Positions 24,077 through 33,687 of a DNA stretch of 64,000 nucleotides are shown here, one piece after another (the first letter of the stretch is position 1; each line of letters starts with the position of its first letter). The notes under the pieces are model-generated. The model was not told where the DNA came from. It ran no database searches and was given only the letters and a program-made list of their open reading frames with translations. Source of the DNA: Sediminicoccus rosea. Lineage in GTDB: Bacteria; Pseudomonadota; Alphaproteobacteria; Acetobacterales; Acetobacteraceae. The translations under genes and the position numbers were made by a program. The stretch lies in assembly GCF_033547095.1 (NCBI RefSeq), contig NZ_CP137852.1:5047001-5111000 (forward strand), given 5' to 3'.

Positions 24077-24916
24077 ATGCGCCAGCCGGAACGGGCTGGC
24101 GGGATAGGTGCCGAGCACGCGAAGCTCGCGCGAGAAGTAGCGCAGCTCCTCAAGTGCCCGGAACAGGCCGGGCTCGTCCGGGTGGCCATCCACGTCGCAG
24201 AGGAATTGCGTGGCGGTGAAGGCGCCGTCGAGCATGTAGCTCTCCAGCTTCGTCATGTTCACGCCATTGGTCGCGAAGCCGCCCAGCGCCTTGTAGAGCG
24301 CGGCCGGCATGTTGCGGACGCGGAAGACGAAGGTCGTCACCGGGTGCGGCACCTCCTGCGCGGGGGGCAGCTTGCGCTCACGCGACATGACGTAGAAGCG
24401 CGTGGTGTTGTGCGAGGCGTCCTCGACATTGCGGCGCAGGATCTCGAGGCCGTACACCTCGGCCGCCAGTTCGCTCGCGACCGCCGCGTCCTCCAGCGTG
24501 CCCTCGCGGGCGATCAGCTCGGCCGCACCCGCCGTATCGGCCTGGATCACGGGGGTGAGCGACAGCTCCTTGATGACCTTCAGCACCTGGCCCAGCGCCA
24601 TCGGGTGGCTGTGCGCGCGGCGGATGCCCGCGAGCTTGGCGCCCGGGCGGGCCAGCAGGCAGTGCTCCACCCGCTCGAAATGCTCGCCGATCACGGAGAG
24701 GCCCGATTCGGGCAGCAGGCGATGGATGTCCGGCACGCGACCGGCCAGCGAATTCTCGCAGGGCAGCATGGCGAGGTCCGCTCGGCCGTCCCGCACAGCC
24801 GCCATCGCCGCCTCGAAGCTCGGGCAGGGCAGCGTGGTCCAGCCGGGATAGGCGTGCCGGCAGGCGAGGTCGGAATAGGCGCCAGGAACCCCCTGGAAGG
24901 CGATGATCTGGTTCAT
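24065..24916 (-). CDS. pheA: Prephenate dehydratase
   Basis: 283 residues, a monofunctional prephenate dehydratase converting prephenate to phenylpyruvate for phenylalanine synthesis. The catalytic domain starts IIAFQGVPGAYSDLACRHAYP and holds CENSLAGRVPDIHRLLPES and the catalytic NTTRFYVMSRE. The C-terminal ACT domain (VFRVRNMPAALYKALGGFAT, MTKLESYM) binds phenylalanine for feedback inhibition. No chorismate mutase domain is present. Its ATG overlaps the kdsB stop by 4 nt. Confidence 0.92.
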   Translation of the reverse strand: MNQIIAFQGVPGAYSDLACRHAYPGWTTLPCPSFEAAMAAVRDGRADLAMLPCENSLAGRVPDIHRLLPESGLSVIGEHFERVEHCLLARPGAKLAGIRRAHSHPMALGQVLKVIKELSLTPVIQADTAGAAELIAREGTLEDAAVASELAAEVYGLEILRRNVEDASHNTTRFYVMSRERKLPPAQEVPHPVTTFVFRVRNMPAALYKALGGFATNGVNMTKLESYMLDGAFTATQFLCDVDGHPDEPGLFRALEELRYFSRELRVLGTYPASPFRLAHEGR

Positions 24917-25647
24917 GATGTTCCCAAGAGATGGCGGGCCCGTTCGAGATCCTCGGGCGTGTCCACGCCGAAGGGGCCATGTTCGACGCGCGCGGCGCCG
25001 ATCCGCATGCCGGCCTCCAGCGCGCGTAGCTGCTCCAGCTTCTCGCGCCGCTCGAGCGGCGATTCGGGCAGGCGGACGAAGCGGTCCAGCGCCGCGCGCC
25101 GATAGGCATAGACGCCGATATGGTGCCAGCGCGGCCCCTCCCCCCAGGGGATGGGGTTGCGGCTGAAATAGAGCGCGGGCGCGACCTCCGCCCCGTCCGG
25201 GAAGGCGCAGGCGGCCTTCACGAAGGAGGCGGTGTTGGCCTCCTTCTCGTCGGCGATGGGGCAGACCAGCGTGCCGATCTCCACCGCCTTGTCGGCCAGC
25301 GGCTTGAGCACGGACCAGAGCAGGTTGGGCTCGAGCGTCGGGAAATCGCCCTGCAGGTTCACCACGATGTCGTGCGCGCCGAAGGGGTCGAGCTGGGCGA
25401 GCGCGCGGTGGATGCGGTCCGTGCCGCTCGGAACGTCATCCGCCACCAGAACGGCGCGGCCGCCCGCGGCCTCCACCGCCTGCACGATCTCGGGCTCGCC
25501 GGCGGCGACCGCGACGGGGCCGATCCCGGCCTCCTTCGCCCGCTCCAGCACATGCAGGATCATCGGCCGGCCGGCGATCTCCGCGAGCGGCTTGCCCGGC
25601 AGCCGGGTGGCCGCCATGCGGGCGGGGATGATGATGATGGGGTTCAC
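24913..25647 (-). CDS. kdsB: 3-deoxy-manno-octulosonate cytidylyltransferase
   Basis: KdsB activates KDO as CMP-KDO for LPS core assembly. The protein contains the nucleotide-binding start IIIIPARMAATRLPGKPL, DDVPSGTDRI, and the motif VNLQGDFPTLEP (variant of the usual QGDxP). GTG at 25645-25647 gives 244 residues, the usual family length; an in-frame ATG upstream would add a poorly conserved stretch and run into the cytochrome c promoter region. Its product feeds WaaA encoded at 7954-9210. Confidence 0.88.
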   Translation of the reverse strand: MNPIIIIPARMAATRLPGKPLAEIAGRPMILHVLERAKEAGIGPVAVAAGEPEIVQAVEAAGGRAVLVADDVPSGTDRIHRALAQLDPFGAHDIVVNLQGDFPTLEPNLLWSVLKPLADKAVEIGTLVCPIADEKEANTASFVKAACAFPDGAEVAPALYFSRNPIPWGEGPRWHHIGVYAYRRAALDRFVRLPESPLERREKLEQLRALEAGMRIGAARVEHGPFGVDTPEDLERARHLLGTS

Positions 25648-25790
25648 GCTGAAATCCGTGGGTGAAACGAGGGCCGGGGACGGTTGATGCGGCGCAGCAC
25701 CGCCTGTATGGAAGTCTACGAATAAGTCAGGGGACGGCATCGCGCAAACAGCGCCCAAGCCGCCCAGTCGTTGAGAAGGGTCTGCTCGGC

Positions 25791-26330
25791 ATGAGCCTGG
25801 AAGCCAATAAGATTTTCGCGGCCGTCCTCACCGCCGGCGTCACCTTCATGAGTGCCGGCGTGATCGGTGGCCTGGTGGTGCACCCGCACAAGCTGGAGCG
25901 CTCGGCCATCAGCATCGGCGCCACGCCGCAGACCGCCGCCGCCCCGGCCGCCCCCGCCGCCCCGGCGGTGGAGCCGATCGGGCCGCTGCTCGCCGCCGCG
26001 AATGTGGACAATGGCCGTGCGCTGACCGGCCGCCTCTGCGCCTCCTGCCATACCCTCAACGAGGGCGGTCGCGCGGGCGTGGGCCCGAACCTCTGGAACA
26101 TCGTGAACAACAAGCACGCGCACCAGCCGGGCTTCAACTACAGCGCGGCCAACCGCGCGCTGGCCGACAAGCCCTGGGATTACGAGGCGCTGAACGCCTT
26201 CATCGCGGCCCCCAACCGCGCCATGCCCGGCACGCGCATGGGCTTCGCGGGCCTCGCCAATACGGCGCAGCGCGCGGACGTGATCGCCTTCCTCCGCACG
26301 CTCTCCGCCAACCCGGCGCCGCTGCCCTGA
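25791..26330 (+). CDS. Membrane-anchored c-type cytochrome
   Basis: 179 residues. One uncleaved-looking N-terminal helix (FAAVLTAGVTFMSAGVIGGLVV) anchors an Ala/Pro-rich linker and a class I cytochrome c domain with heme motif CASCH and an axial Met in the TRMGF region. The layout matches the CycM/c552 group that carries electrons from bc1 to the oxidase. It depends on the Ccm machinery, encoded at 47.9-53.5 kb. It is divergent from kdsB-pheA. ATG at 25791 is the start nearest the helix. Confidence 0.85.
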   Translation: MSLEANKIFAAVLTAGVTFMSAGVIGGLVVHPHKLERSAISIGATPQTAAAPAAPAAPAVEPIGPLLAAANVDNGRALTGRLCASCHTLNEGGRAGVGPNLWNIVNNKHAHQPGFNYSAANRALADKPWDYEALNAFIAAPNRAMPGTRMGFAGLANTAQRADVIAFLRTLSANPAPLP

Positions 26331-26344
26331 TCTCGCCGGATCTC

Positions 26345-27103
26345 GTGACGGCAGCGGAAGCCGCCGCTGATCTCGCGGGCGGCATCATTCGCCCGCTCTT
26401 CCGCTCGGGCCTGCTGGTGGAAGCCAAGGGCGACGCCTCGCCCGTCACCGAAGCCGACCGCGCCGCCGAGCGCGCACTCCGCGCCTTCCTGACCGAGCGC
26501 TTCCCGACCCATGGCATCATGGGCGAGGAGTACGGTACCGAGCGCGGCGACGCCGAATATCTCTGGGTGCTCGACCCCATCGACGGCACCCGCGCCTTCC
26601 TCACCGGCCGCCCGCTTTTCGGCACGCTGATCGGCCTGCTGCACAAGGGCCAGCCAGTCCTTGGCCTGATCGACCAGCCGGTGACGCGGGAGCGCTGGAT
26701 CGGCGTGGCCGGCCAGCCCACGCGCTTCACGAGCCCCATGGGGGGCACGGCGGCCTGCCGGCCTTGCGCCAGTCTCGCCACCGCCGAGCTCTCCTGCACC
26801 TCGCCCGACATCTTCGACGCCGCCGGCACCGCCCGCTTCGATCGCGTGCGCCAGGCCGCGCGCCGCGTGACCTGGGGCGGCGATTGCTATGCCTATGGCC
26901 TGATCGCCCTCGGCCTGGTGGATGCCGTGGTGGAGGGCACGCTCAAGCCCTGGGACTGGGCGGCACTGGTGCCGGTGATCGAGGGCGCGGGCGGACGGAT
27001 GACGGATTGGCAGGGCCAAGCCCTCACCCTCCACAGCAAGGGCGAGGTCATCGCGGTGGGGGATGCGGCCCTGCTGCCGGAGATCGTTTCGCTGCTCAGC
27101 TGA
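26345..27103 (+). CDS. Inositol monophosphatase-family phosphatase, histidinol-phosphatase-like
   Basis: 252 residues of the IMPase fold. Metal sites are IMGEEYG and VLDPIDGTRAF, with the C-terminal KPWDWAALVPVIEGAGG motif. The sequence features, including TEADRAAERALRAFL and WGGDCYAYGLIALG, resemble the HisN-type histidinol-phosphate phosphatases of alphaproteobacteria more than SuhB or CysQ. The start GTG is at 26345, 14 nt after the cytochrome stop, so cotranscription is likely. Substrate assignment is by similarity only. Confidence 0.8.
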   Translation: MTAAEAAADLAGGIIRPLFRSGLLVEAKGDASPVTEADRAAERALRAFLTERFPTHGIMGEEYGTERGDAEYLWVLDPIDGTRAFLTGRPLFGTLIGLLHKGQPVLGLIDQPVTRERWIGVAGQPTRFTSPMGGTAACRPCASLATAELSCTSPDIFDAAGTARFDRVRQAARRVTWGGDCYAYGLIALGLVDAVVEGTLKPWDWAALVPVIEGAGGRMTDWQGQALTLHSKGEVIAVGDAALLPEIVSLLS

Positions 27104-27147
27104 CTTGCAGGTTGCCCTGGGCGCATCGCACCCCCAATCTCTTCCGC

Positions 27148-28977
27148 ATGATGCAACGCCGAGACCTCTTCGCCGCCGGCTTCGGCCTGGTCGCCGCCAC
27201 CGCCGCCGCGCAAGGCGCGCCGCCGATCCGCACCCACGCGCTCTCGCTGCTGGGAGAACCCGCGCTGCCCGCCGATTTCACCCATTTTCCCTGGGTGAAT
27301 CCGAACGCGCTGAAGGGCGGCGAGGTCACACTCACCGCGCTCGGCAGCTATGACAGCTTCAACCAGTTCATCCTGCGCGGCACGGCCGCCGTCGGCCTCA
27401 ACAACCTCTATGACAGCCTGCTGGTGGAAAGCGCCGACGAGGCCAGCACGGAATACGCCCATCTGGCCGAGACCATCGAGATCCCGGCCGACCGCATGGG
27501 CGTCACCTTCGAGCTGCGCGAGACTGCCCGCTGGCATGATGGCCGCCCCATCACCGCCGAGGATGTGGCCTGGACCTTCAACACGCTCCGCACCCAGGGC
27601 CGCCCGTTCTACCGCGCCTATTGGGGCGATGTGAGCGAGGCCGTCGTCGAGGGTCCGCGCCGCGTGACCTTCCGCTTCCGCACCAACGAGAACCGCGAGC
27701 TGGCACTGATCCTCGGCCAGATGTGGATCCTGCCGAAGCATTACTGGGAAGGCCGCGACTTCGCCCGCCCCTCGCTCGATGTGCCGCTCGGCTCCGGTCC
27801 CTATCGCGTTGACCGCTTCGAATCCGGCCGCAGCATCGCCTATCGCCGCGTGCCGGATTATTGGGCGGTGAACCTCAACACGCGGCGCGGCACGCAGAAT
27901 TTCGACGTGATGCGCTACGAATACTTCCGCGACGTGACGGTCGCCTTCGAGGCCTTCAAGGCGGGGCAGATCGACTTCCGCACCGAGAACATCGCCCGCA
28001 ACTGGGCCACCGGCTACGATTTCCCGGCCGTGCGCCGCGGCCTCGTCAAGCGCGACGAGATCCGCCACCAGCTGCCCACCGGCATGCAGGCCTTCGTGAT
28101 GAACCTGCGCCGGCCGCTCTTCCAGGATGCGCGCGTGCGCGAAGCCCTGATGCAGGTCTTCGACTATGAGTGGTTGAACGCGAACATCTTCAACGGCGCC
28201 TATGCGCGCACCACCAGCTTCTTCTCGAACAGCGAGCTCGCCTCCTCCGGCCTGCCGACCGGCCGCGAGCTGGAAATCCTGACGCCCTTCCGCGCGCAGT
28301 TGCCCGAAACCGTCTTCACCACCGAGCACCGGCTGCCCACCACCGATGGCAGCGGCAACAACCGCGACGGCCTGCGCCGCGCGCTCGACCTCATGCGCCA
28401 GGCGGGCTGGACCATCCGTGACCGGCGGCTGGTCAACGCCCAGGGGCAGCGCTTCGAATTCGAGATCCTGCTGAACGGCGCCAGCTTCGAGCGCGTGGCC
28501 CTGCCTTACGTGCAATGGCTGCAGCGCCTCGGCGTCGAGGCCCGCGTCCGCACGGTGGACCCGGCCCAATACCAGGTGCGCATCGACGCCTTCGACTTCG
28601 ACATGACCGTGGACGTGATGGGCCAGTCCCTCTCGCCCGGCAACGAGCAGCGCGACTACTTCACCTGCGCCAAGGCTCAGGAAAACGGTTCCCAGAACGT
28701 GGCCGGCATTTGCCATCCGGTGATCGACGCGCTGGTCGAACTCGTCATCACCGCACCCGACCGCGAGGAACTCATCCAGCGCACCCGCGCGCTGGATCGC
28801 GTGCTGCTGCACAACCACTTCGTCATCCCGCAATGGCACAACCGCGCCTTCTGGATCGCCTTCTGGGACCGCTTCGGCCGGCCGGAACGCAACCCGAAAT
28901 ACGCGCTGGGCTTCGACAGCTGGTGGATCGACCCGGCGCGCGACCGCGCGCTGCAAGAGGCGAAGCGGAGCCTGTGA
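27148..28977 (+). CDS. yejA: YejA-like family 5 substrate-binding protein
   Basis: About 609 residues with a twin-arginine-like start (MMQRRDLFAAG) and a signal sequence ending near AAAQG. The segment LPADFTHFPWVNPNALKGGEV is diagnostic of the YejA group of oligopeptide-binding proteins, whose E. coli member takes up microcin C-type peptides. Adjacent ATGs at 27148 and 27151 are both possible starts. It is followed by yejB, yejE and yejF homologues in the usual order, separated from yejB by 160 nt of hairpin-rich sequence. Confidence 0.87.
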   Translation: MMQRRDLFAAGFGLVAATAAAQGAPPIRTHALSLLGEPALPADFTHFPWVNPNALKGGEVTLTALGSYDSFNQFILRGTAAVGLNNLYDSLLVESADEASTEYAHLAETIEIPADRMGVTFELRETARWHDGRPITAEDVAWTFNTLRTQGRPFYRAYWGDVSEAVVEGPRRVTFRFRTNENRELALILGQMWILPKHYWEGRDFARPSLDVPLGSGPYRVDRFESGRSIAYRRVPDYWAVNLNTRRGTQNFDVMRYEYFRDVTVAFEAFKAGQIDFRTENIARNWATGYDFPAVRRGLVKRDEIRHQLPTGMQAFVMNLRRPLFQDARVREALMQVFDYEWLNANIFNGAYARTTSFFSNSELASSGLPTGRELEILTPFRAQLPETVFTTEHRLPTTDGSGNNRDGLRRALDLMRQAGWTIRDRRLVNAQGQRFEFEILLNGASFERVALPYVQWLQRLGVEARVRTVDPAQYQVRIDAFDFDMTVDVMGQSLSPGNEQRDYFTCAKAQENGSQNVAGICHPVIDALVELVITAPDREELIQRTRALDRVLLHNHFVIPQWHNRAFWIAFWDRFGRPERNPKYALGFDSWWIDPARDRALQEAKRSL

Positions 28978-28993
28978 TGGTGGGCACGCGCCT

Positions 28994-29120
28994 GCGAGGG
29001 GGCGCCGCCCCCTCGCGCTCCCCCGCCAGGGATCTTGATCCCTGGACCCTGGGACTTGGTCGCGTGGGGGTAGGGGCCCAAAGTCCCAGGCGGGAGGGTC
29101 CGGGAGGGCAGCGCCCTCCC
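28994..29120. repeat. Cluster of four REP-like hairpins between yejA and yejB
   Basis: Four inverted repeats lie end to end: 28994-29016 (11-base GC-rich arms), 29026-29045 (CCAGGGATC/GATCCCTGG), 29048-29090 (CCTGGGACTT/AAGTCCCAGG around 23 bases including a GG/CC extension) and 29102-29120 (GGGAGGGC/GCCCTCCC). They fill the gap between two operon genes. Such clusters can protect the upstream message from 3' exonucleases or dampen read-through; here that would raise the binding protein relative to the permease. Confidence 0.65.
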
Positions 29121-29137
29121 GCGGCGCGCACCCACCC

Positions 29138-30235
29138 GTGACCGGCTATCTGCTTCGCCGCCTGCTGCTGGTGGTGCCGACGCTGTTCGGCATCATCCTG
29201 ATCAATTTCGCGGTGATTCAGTTCGCACCGGGCGGTCCGGTCGAGCAGATGATCGCGGAGATTCGCGGCCAGGGTGACACGATGGGCCGCCTGACGGGCG
29301 AGGGTGCCAACGAGACTCGCCCGCAGCCGACCTCCACGGCGGAGGGCGGTGGCTCGCAGTATCGCGGGGCGCGCGGGCTCGATCCCGAGGTGGTGAAAGA
29401 GATCGAGCGCGCCTTCGGCTTCGACAAGCCGGCGCATGTGCGCTTCGGCGAGATGCTCTGGGGCTATATGCGCTTCGATCTCGGGCGGTCGCTGTTTCGC
29501 GATCGGCCGGTCTGGGACCTGGTGGTGGAGAAGCTGCCGGTTTCGATCTCGCTCGGGCTGTGGTCCACGCTGATCATCTATCTGATCTCCATTCCCCTCG
29601 GCATCCGCAAGGCGGTGCGGGACGGCACGCGCTTCGATCTGACGACGAGCGCCGTGGTGCTGGTGGGCTATGCGATCCCGGGCTTCCTCTTCGCCATCCT
29701 GCTGGTGGTGCTGTTTGCCGGCGGCAGCTTCTTCCAGTGGTTCCCGCTGCGCGGCCTGGTGAGTTCGGGCAGCGAGACCTGGCCCTTCTGGGACCGCGTC
29801 TGGGACTATGCCTGGCACATGGTGCTGCCCACCATCACCCTGGTGATCGGCGGCTTCGCCGGGCTGACCATGCTGACGAAGAACTCCTTCCTGGAGGAGA
29901 TCAACAAGCAGTATGTCGTCACCGCCCGCGCCAAGGGCGCGGCGGAGCGGCGCGTGCTCTATGGGCATGTCTTCCGCAACGCGATGCTCATCATCATCGC
30001 GGGGTTTCCGGCGGCCTTCATCGGCATCCTCTTCACCGGCGCGCTGCTGGTGGAGATCATCTTCTCGCTGGACGGGCTCGGCCTGCTCGGCTTCGAGGCG
30101 GCGATCCGGCGGGACTACACGGTGATGTTCGGCACGCTCTACATCTTCACCCTGCTCGGGCTCATCATGCAGATCGTCAGCGACTTCACCTATACGCTGG
30201 TGGACCCGCGCATTGATTTCGAGAGCAGGCGATGA
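29138..30235 (+). CDS. yejB: YejB-like ABC transporter permease
   Basis: 365 residues of the DppB/OppB family: helix 1 is [20 protein letters not shown], followed by a long periplasmic insert with Gly/Thr/Glu-rich sequence characteristic of YejB, then the permease core and the EAA loop [24 protein letters not shown]. It pairs with YejE in the membrane and YejF at the cytoplasmic face. It starts at GTG 29138, directly after the hairpin cluster. Its stop overlaps the next gene by 4 nt. Confidence 0.88.
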   Translation: MTGYLLRRLLLVVPTLFGIILINFAVIQFAPGGPVEQMIAEIRGQGDTMGRLTGEGANETRPQPTSTAEGGGSQYRGARGLDPEVVKEIERAFGFDKPAHVRFGEMLWGYMRFDLGRSLFRDRPVWDLVVEKLPVSISLGLWSTLIIYLISIPLGIRKAVRDGTRFDLTTSAVVLVGYAIPGFLFAILLVVLFAGGSFFQWFPLRGLVSSGSETWPFWDRVWDYAWHMVLPTITLVIGGFAGLTMLTKNSFLEEINKQYVVTARAKGAAERRVLYGHVFRNAMLIIIAGFPAAFIGILFTGALLVEIIFSLDGLGLLGFEAAIRRDYTVMFGTLYIFTLLGLIMQIVSDFTYTLVDPRIDFESRR

Positions 30236-30960
30236 TCCTCTGGTCTCAAGCCGACGGCAGCGTGCTGGCCACGCCGCAACCCGCCCATGCCGTGCTGGCC
30301 GGCCAGCTCATGCGCGCACTGGCCGAGCCGCCCGCGCCGCTGGAGCCGGTGGTCAACGCCGCCGCCCAGCATGACTGCGCCTGGATGGAATGGGAGCGCG
30401 ACCCGGAATTCGACGCCGCGACCGGCCTGCCCCGCCATTTCAATGCGCTCTCCGGCGGCGAGCATGTGCCGATGTGGGAACAGGGCGTGCGCGACGCGCT
30501 GGCCAATTGGGGCCTCTGGGCGGGGCTGCTGATCCTGCGCCATGGCAGCCACATCTACCGCCTGGGCATCCTCGGCAACCGCATGGCGCCGAGTGCCGAG
30601 AGCCTCGCCGCCATGGAAGGCTACATGGCGCGCGAGAAGGATTGGAGCGCCGAGCTGATGGGCAAGCTCGGCGCGACGGAAGCGCAGGTGACCGCCAACC
30701 AGCGCAAGCTTGCCATGGTGGACTCCATCGCTCTCGGCCTCTGCTGGGGGCAGGAGCGTTTCGACTGCAACGGCACCACGCTGATCCGCCGCAGCGCGCG
30801 CGTGGCGACGCTGGATCCCTGGCCTCTCGCCATGCCGCGCCTCACGCTGGAGACGGAGACGGTGCATCTGCCCGGCCGCTTCGCCAATGCCGAGGCGATG
30901 CGCGCGGGCCTCGCCGCGGCCCCGCGCGAGCGGCTGGTGTTCGAGCTGGAGGCCGCGTGA
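30232..30960 (+). CDS. DUF3891-family protein inside the yej operon
   Basis: 242 residues beginning [29 protein letters not shown], a pattern I recognise as DUF3891. Conserved-looking features are HDCAWMEWE (after NAAAQ), [12 protein letters not shown] and a late [13 protein letters not shown] segment. Repeated His and Asp in helices (AQHDCAW, RHGSHIY) resemble metal-dependent HD-type folds, but I cannot confirm that. No signal peptide is seen. It overlaps yejB by ATGA and precedes yejE, an uncommon position between two permease genes. Confidence 0.7.
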   Translation: MILWSQADGSVLATPQPAHAVLAGQLMRALAEPPAPLEPVVNAAAQHDCAWMEWERDPEFDAATGLPRHFNALSGGEHVPMWEQGVRDALANWGLWAGLLILRHGSHIYRLGILGNRMAPSAESLAAMEGYMAREKDWSAELMGKLGATEAQVTANQRKLAMVDSIALGLCWGQERFDCNGTTLIRRSARVATLDPWPLAMPRLTLETETVHLPGRFANAEAMRAGLAAAPRERLVFELEAA

Positions 30961-31007
30961 AGGTCGGCTGTTCTGATCGGAGTTGCAGGAACCTGAGGTT
31001 CTTGCCG

Positions 31008-31040
31008 GGGTCATCGAGGGGCGGCGCCCCTCGATGACCC
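31008..31040 (+). promoter_or_regulatory. Perfect inverted repeat covering the yejE start codon
   Basis: Arms of 15 bases (GGGTCATCGAGGGGC at 31008-31022 and its exact complement at 31026-31040) flank a 3-base centre. The right arm includes the yejE ATG (31034-31036), and the left arm contains the only purine-rich ribosome-binding candidate, so folding in mRNA would hide both. The GC-rich core resembles the hairpins at 28994-29120. Confidence 0.6.
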
Positions 31041-32074
31041 TCTCCCCGCTCACCCGCCGCCGCATCGCGAATTTCCGCGCGAACCGCCGCGGCATGATCT
31101 CGCTCTGGATCTTCGGCACGCTCTTCGTGCTGACGCTCTTCGCCGAGCTTCTGGCCAATGACCGCCCGCTGGTGGCACGGGTGGACGGGAACTGGTTCTT
31201 CCCCGTCGCCGTCGAATATGCCGAGAGCGACATCGTCCCTGACGGCCTGCCGACCGAGGCCGATTGGCACGACCCGGAATTCATGCGCGACGTGCATGCG
31301 CGCGGCTGGGTGGTCTGGCCGCCCATCCGCTACAGCCACGCGACGGTGGTGCGCGACCTCGGCCGGCCCGCGCCCTCCCCGCCCAGCACCCGCAACTGGC
31401 TCGGCACGGATGACCAGGCGCGGGATGTGCTGGCGCGCGTCATCTACGGCTTCCGCATCTCGGTCCTGTTCGGTTTCACGCTGACCATCGCGGCCTCGAT
31501 CATCGGCATCGCGGCGGGCGCGGTGCAGGGCTATTATGGCGGTTGGACCGACCTGCTGTTCCAGCGCTTCATCGAGATCTGGTCCGGCATGCCGCAGCTC
31601 TTCCTGCTGATCATCCTTGGCTCCGTCATCGAACCGAGCTTCTGGACGCTGCTGGTCTTCCTGCTGCTGTTTTCCTGGATGGGCCTGGTGGGCGTGGTGC
31701 GCGCGGAATTCCTGCGTGGACGCAACCTGGATTATGTGCGCGCGGCACGGGCGCTCGGCGTTTCCGACAGCGCGCTGATGTTCCGCCACATCCTTCCCAA
31801 TGCGATGGTGGCGACGCTGACCTTCCTGCCCTTCATCCTCTCCGGTTCCGTCACCGTGCTCTCCACGCTGGATTTCCTGGGCTTCGGCCTGCCGCCCGGC
31901 TCGGCCTCGCTGGGCGAGCTCTTGAGCCAGGGCAAGAACAACCTCCAGGCGCCCTGGCTCGCCTTTACCGGCTTCGTCGTGCTGGGCGGCGTGCTGACCT
32001 TGCTGATCTTCATCGGCGAGGCGGTGCGCGATGCGTTCGATCCCCGGAAACTGCCCGGCGGGAGTTTGAGCTGA
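31034..32074 (+). CDS. yejE: YejE-like ABC transporter permease
   Basis: 346 residues of the DppC/OppC family starting MTLSPLTRRRIANFRANRRG, the typical YejE N-terminus that precedes helix 1 (ISLWIFGTLFVLTLFAELLAND). A long periplasmic segment holds HDPEFMRDVHARGWVVWPP, also found in YejE proteins, and the EAA loop is RAARALGVSDSALMFRHILPNA. ATG at 31034 is chosen on this homology; an in-frame TTG at 30983 lacks a spaced ribosome-binding site. The start lies inside a perfect hairpin. The stop overlaps yejF (TGATG). Confidence 0.87.
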   Translation: MTLSPLTRRRIANFRANRRGMISLWIFGTLFVLTLFAELLANDRPLVARVDGNWFFPVAVEYAESDIVPDGLPTEADWHDPEFMRDVHARGWVVWPPIRYSHATVVRDLGRPAPSPPSTRNWLGTDDQARDVLARVIYGFRISVLFGFTLTIAASIIGIAAGAVQGYYGGWTDLLFQRFIEIWSGMPQLFLLIILGSVIEPSFWTLLVFLLLFSWMGLVGVVRAEFLRGRNLDYVRAARALGVSDSALMFRHILPNAMVATLTFLPFILSGSVTVLSTLDFLGFGLPPGSASLGELLSQGKNNLQAPWLAFTGFVVLGGVLTLLIFIGEAVRDAFDPRKLPGGSLS

Positions 32075-33687
32075 TGGAGAGCCAACCCCTCCTCACCGTC
32101 GAGAACCTCGCCGTCGCCTTCCGCGGCAAGCGCGTCGTCAGCGGCGTCTCCTTCACCGTGAATGCGGGTGAGACGGTGGCGCTGGTGGGCGAGAGCGGCT
32201 CCGGCAAGTCGGTCACCGCACTGTCCATCCTGCGGCTGCTGGCCAATACCGGCAGCAATCCGGAAGGCCGCATCACGCTGGACGGGACCGAGGTGCTGAC
32301 GGCGAACGAGGGGACGCTGCAGCGCCTGCGCGGCGGCGTGGCCGGGATGGTCTTCCAGGAGCCGATGACCTCGCTCAACCCGCTGCACACCATCGGCCGG
32401 CAAGTGAGCGAGGCGATCACGCTGCACCGCCCGCTGCGCGGCGAGGCGTTACGCCAGGCCGTCATCACCACGCTCCAGCGCGCCGGCCTGCCGAACGCGG
32501 AGGAGCGCATCAACGCCTATCCGCACCAGATGTCGGGCGGCCAGCGCCAGCGCGTGATGATCGGCGCGGCCCTGGCCAACGAGCCCAAGCTGCTGATCGC
32601 CGATGAGCCGACCACCGCGCTGGACGTGACCATCCAGGCGCAGATCCTCGAATTGCTGGCCGACCTCAAGCGCCGCCTCGGCATGGCCATGCTGCTCATC
32701 ACCCATGATTTGCAGATCGTCCGCCGCCACGCCGACCGCGTGGTGGTGATGAAGGATGGCGCGGTGGTCGAGCAGGGCCTGGTGGCCGAGGTCTTCGGCA
32801 ACCCGCAGCATGCCTATACCCGCATGCTGCTGGCGACCGAGCCGCGCGGCCGCCCCGCACCCATCCCGGAGGGTGCTGAGGAGATCCTGCAGGGACAGGA
32901 CATCCGCGTGCATTTCCCCATCCGCCGCGGCCTGCTCCGGCGCGTCGTCGCCCAGGTGAAGGCGGTGGATGGCGTGGACATCGCGCTGCGCGAGGGGGAG
33001 ACGCTCGGCCTCGTCGGCGAAAGCGGCAGCGGCAAGACGACACTGGGCCTCGCCCTCATCCGCATGGAGAACAGCCAGGGCCAGATCCGCTTCGAGGGCC
33101 GCGACATCCAGCCGCTCACCCGCGCCGAACTGCGGCCCTTGCGCGCGCGCATGCAGATCGTCTTCCAGGACCCCTATGGCTCCCTCTCGCCGCGCATGAA
33201 TGCGGGCGAGATCGTGGGCGAGGGCCTCGCCGTGCACGAACCCGGCCTGCGCGAGGCGGAGCGCGCCATCCGCGTGGCCCAGGCGCTGGAGGAAGTGGGC
33301 CTCGAGGCTGCCATGGCCGAGCGCTACCCGCATGAATTCTCGGGCGGCCAGCGCCAGCGCATCGCCATCGCGCGGGCGCTCGTCCTGAAGCCACGCCTGG
33401 TCGTGCTGGACGAGCCAACCTCCGCGCTGGATGTGAGCGTGCAGGCGCAGGTGGTGGAATTGCTGCGCGGGCTGCAGGCGAAGCACCGGCTGGCCTATCT
33501 CTTCATCAGCCATGACCTGCGCGTGGTGCGTGCCATGGCGCATCGCATCATCGTCATGAAGAATGGCCGCATCGTCGAGGCGGGCGAGGCCGAGGCCCTT
33601 ACGCAAAACCCGCGCGAGCCCTATACGCGCGCCCTGATGGCCGCCGCCTTCGAGCTGCGCGCGGCCGAGGGGAACGGACCGAATTGA
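32074..33687 (+). CDS. yejF: YejF-like ABC transporter ATPase with two nucleotide-binding domains
   Basis: 537 residues carrying two fused ABC ATPase domains, as in E. coli YejF. Domain 1 has Walker [17 protein letters not shown] signature and [12 protein letters not shown] Walker B; domain 2 has [17 protein letters not shown] and [11 protein letters not shown]. An oligopeptide-transport-type linker ([15 protein letters not shown]) joins them. It energises uptake through YejB-YejE. It overlaps yejE by one base and the next gene by 4 nt (TTGA), so the operon continues. Confidence 0.9.
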   Translation: MESQPLLTVENLAVAFRGKRVVSGVSFTVNAGETVALVGESGSGKSVTALSILRLLANTGSNPEGRITLDGTEVLTANEGTLQRLRGGVAGMVFQEPMTSLNPLHTIGRQVSEAITLHRPLRGEALRQAVITTLQRAGLPNAEERINAYPHQMSGGQRQRVMIGAALANEPKLLIADEPTTALDVTIQAQILELLADLKRRLGMAMLLITHDLQIVRRHADRVVVMKDGAVVEQGLVAEVFGNPQHAYTRMLLATEPRGRPAPIPEGAEEILQGQDIRVHFPIRRGLLRRVVAQVKAVDGVDIALREGETLGLVGESGSGKTTLGLALIRMENSQGQIRFEGRDIQPLTRAELRPLRARMQIVFQDPYGSLSPRMNAGEIVGEGLAVHEPGLREAERAIRVAQALEEVGLEAAMAERYPHEFSGGQRQRIAIARALVLKPRLVVLDEPTSALDVSVQAQVVELLRGLQAKHRLAYLFISHDLRVVRAMAHRIIVMKNGRIVEAGEAEALTQNPREPYTRALMAAAFELRAAEGNGPN

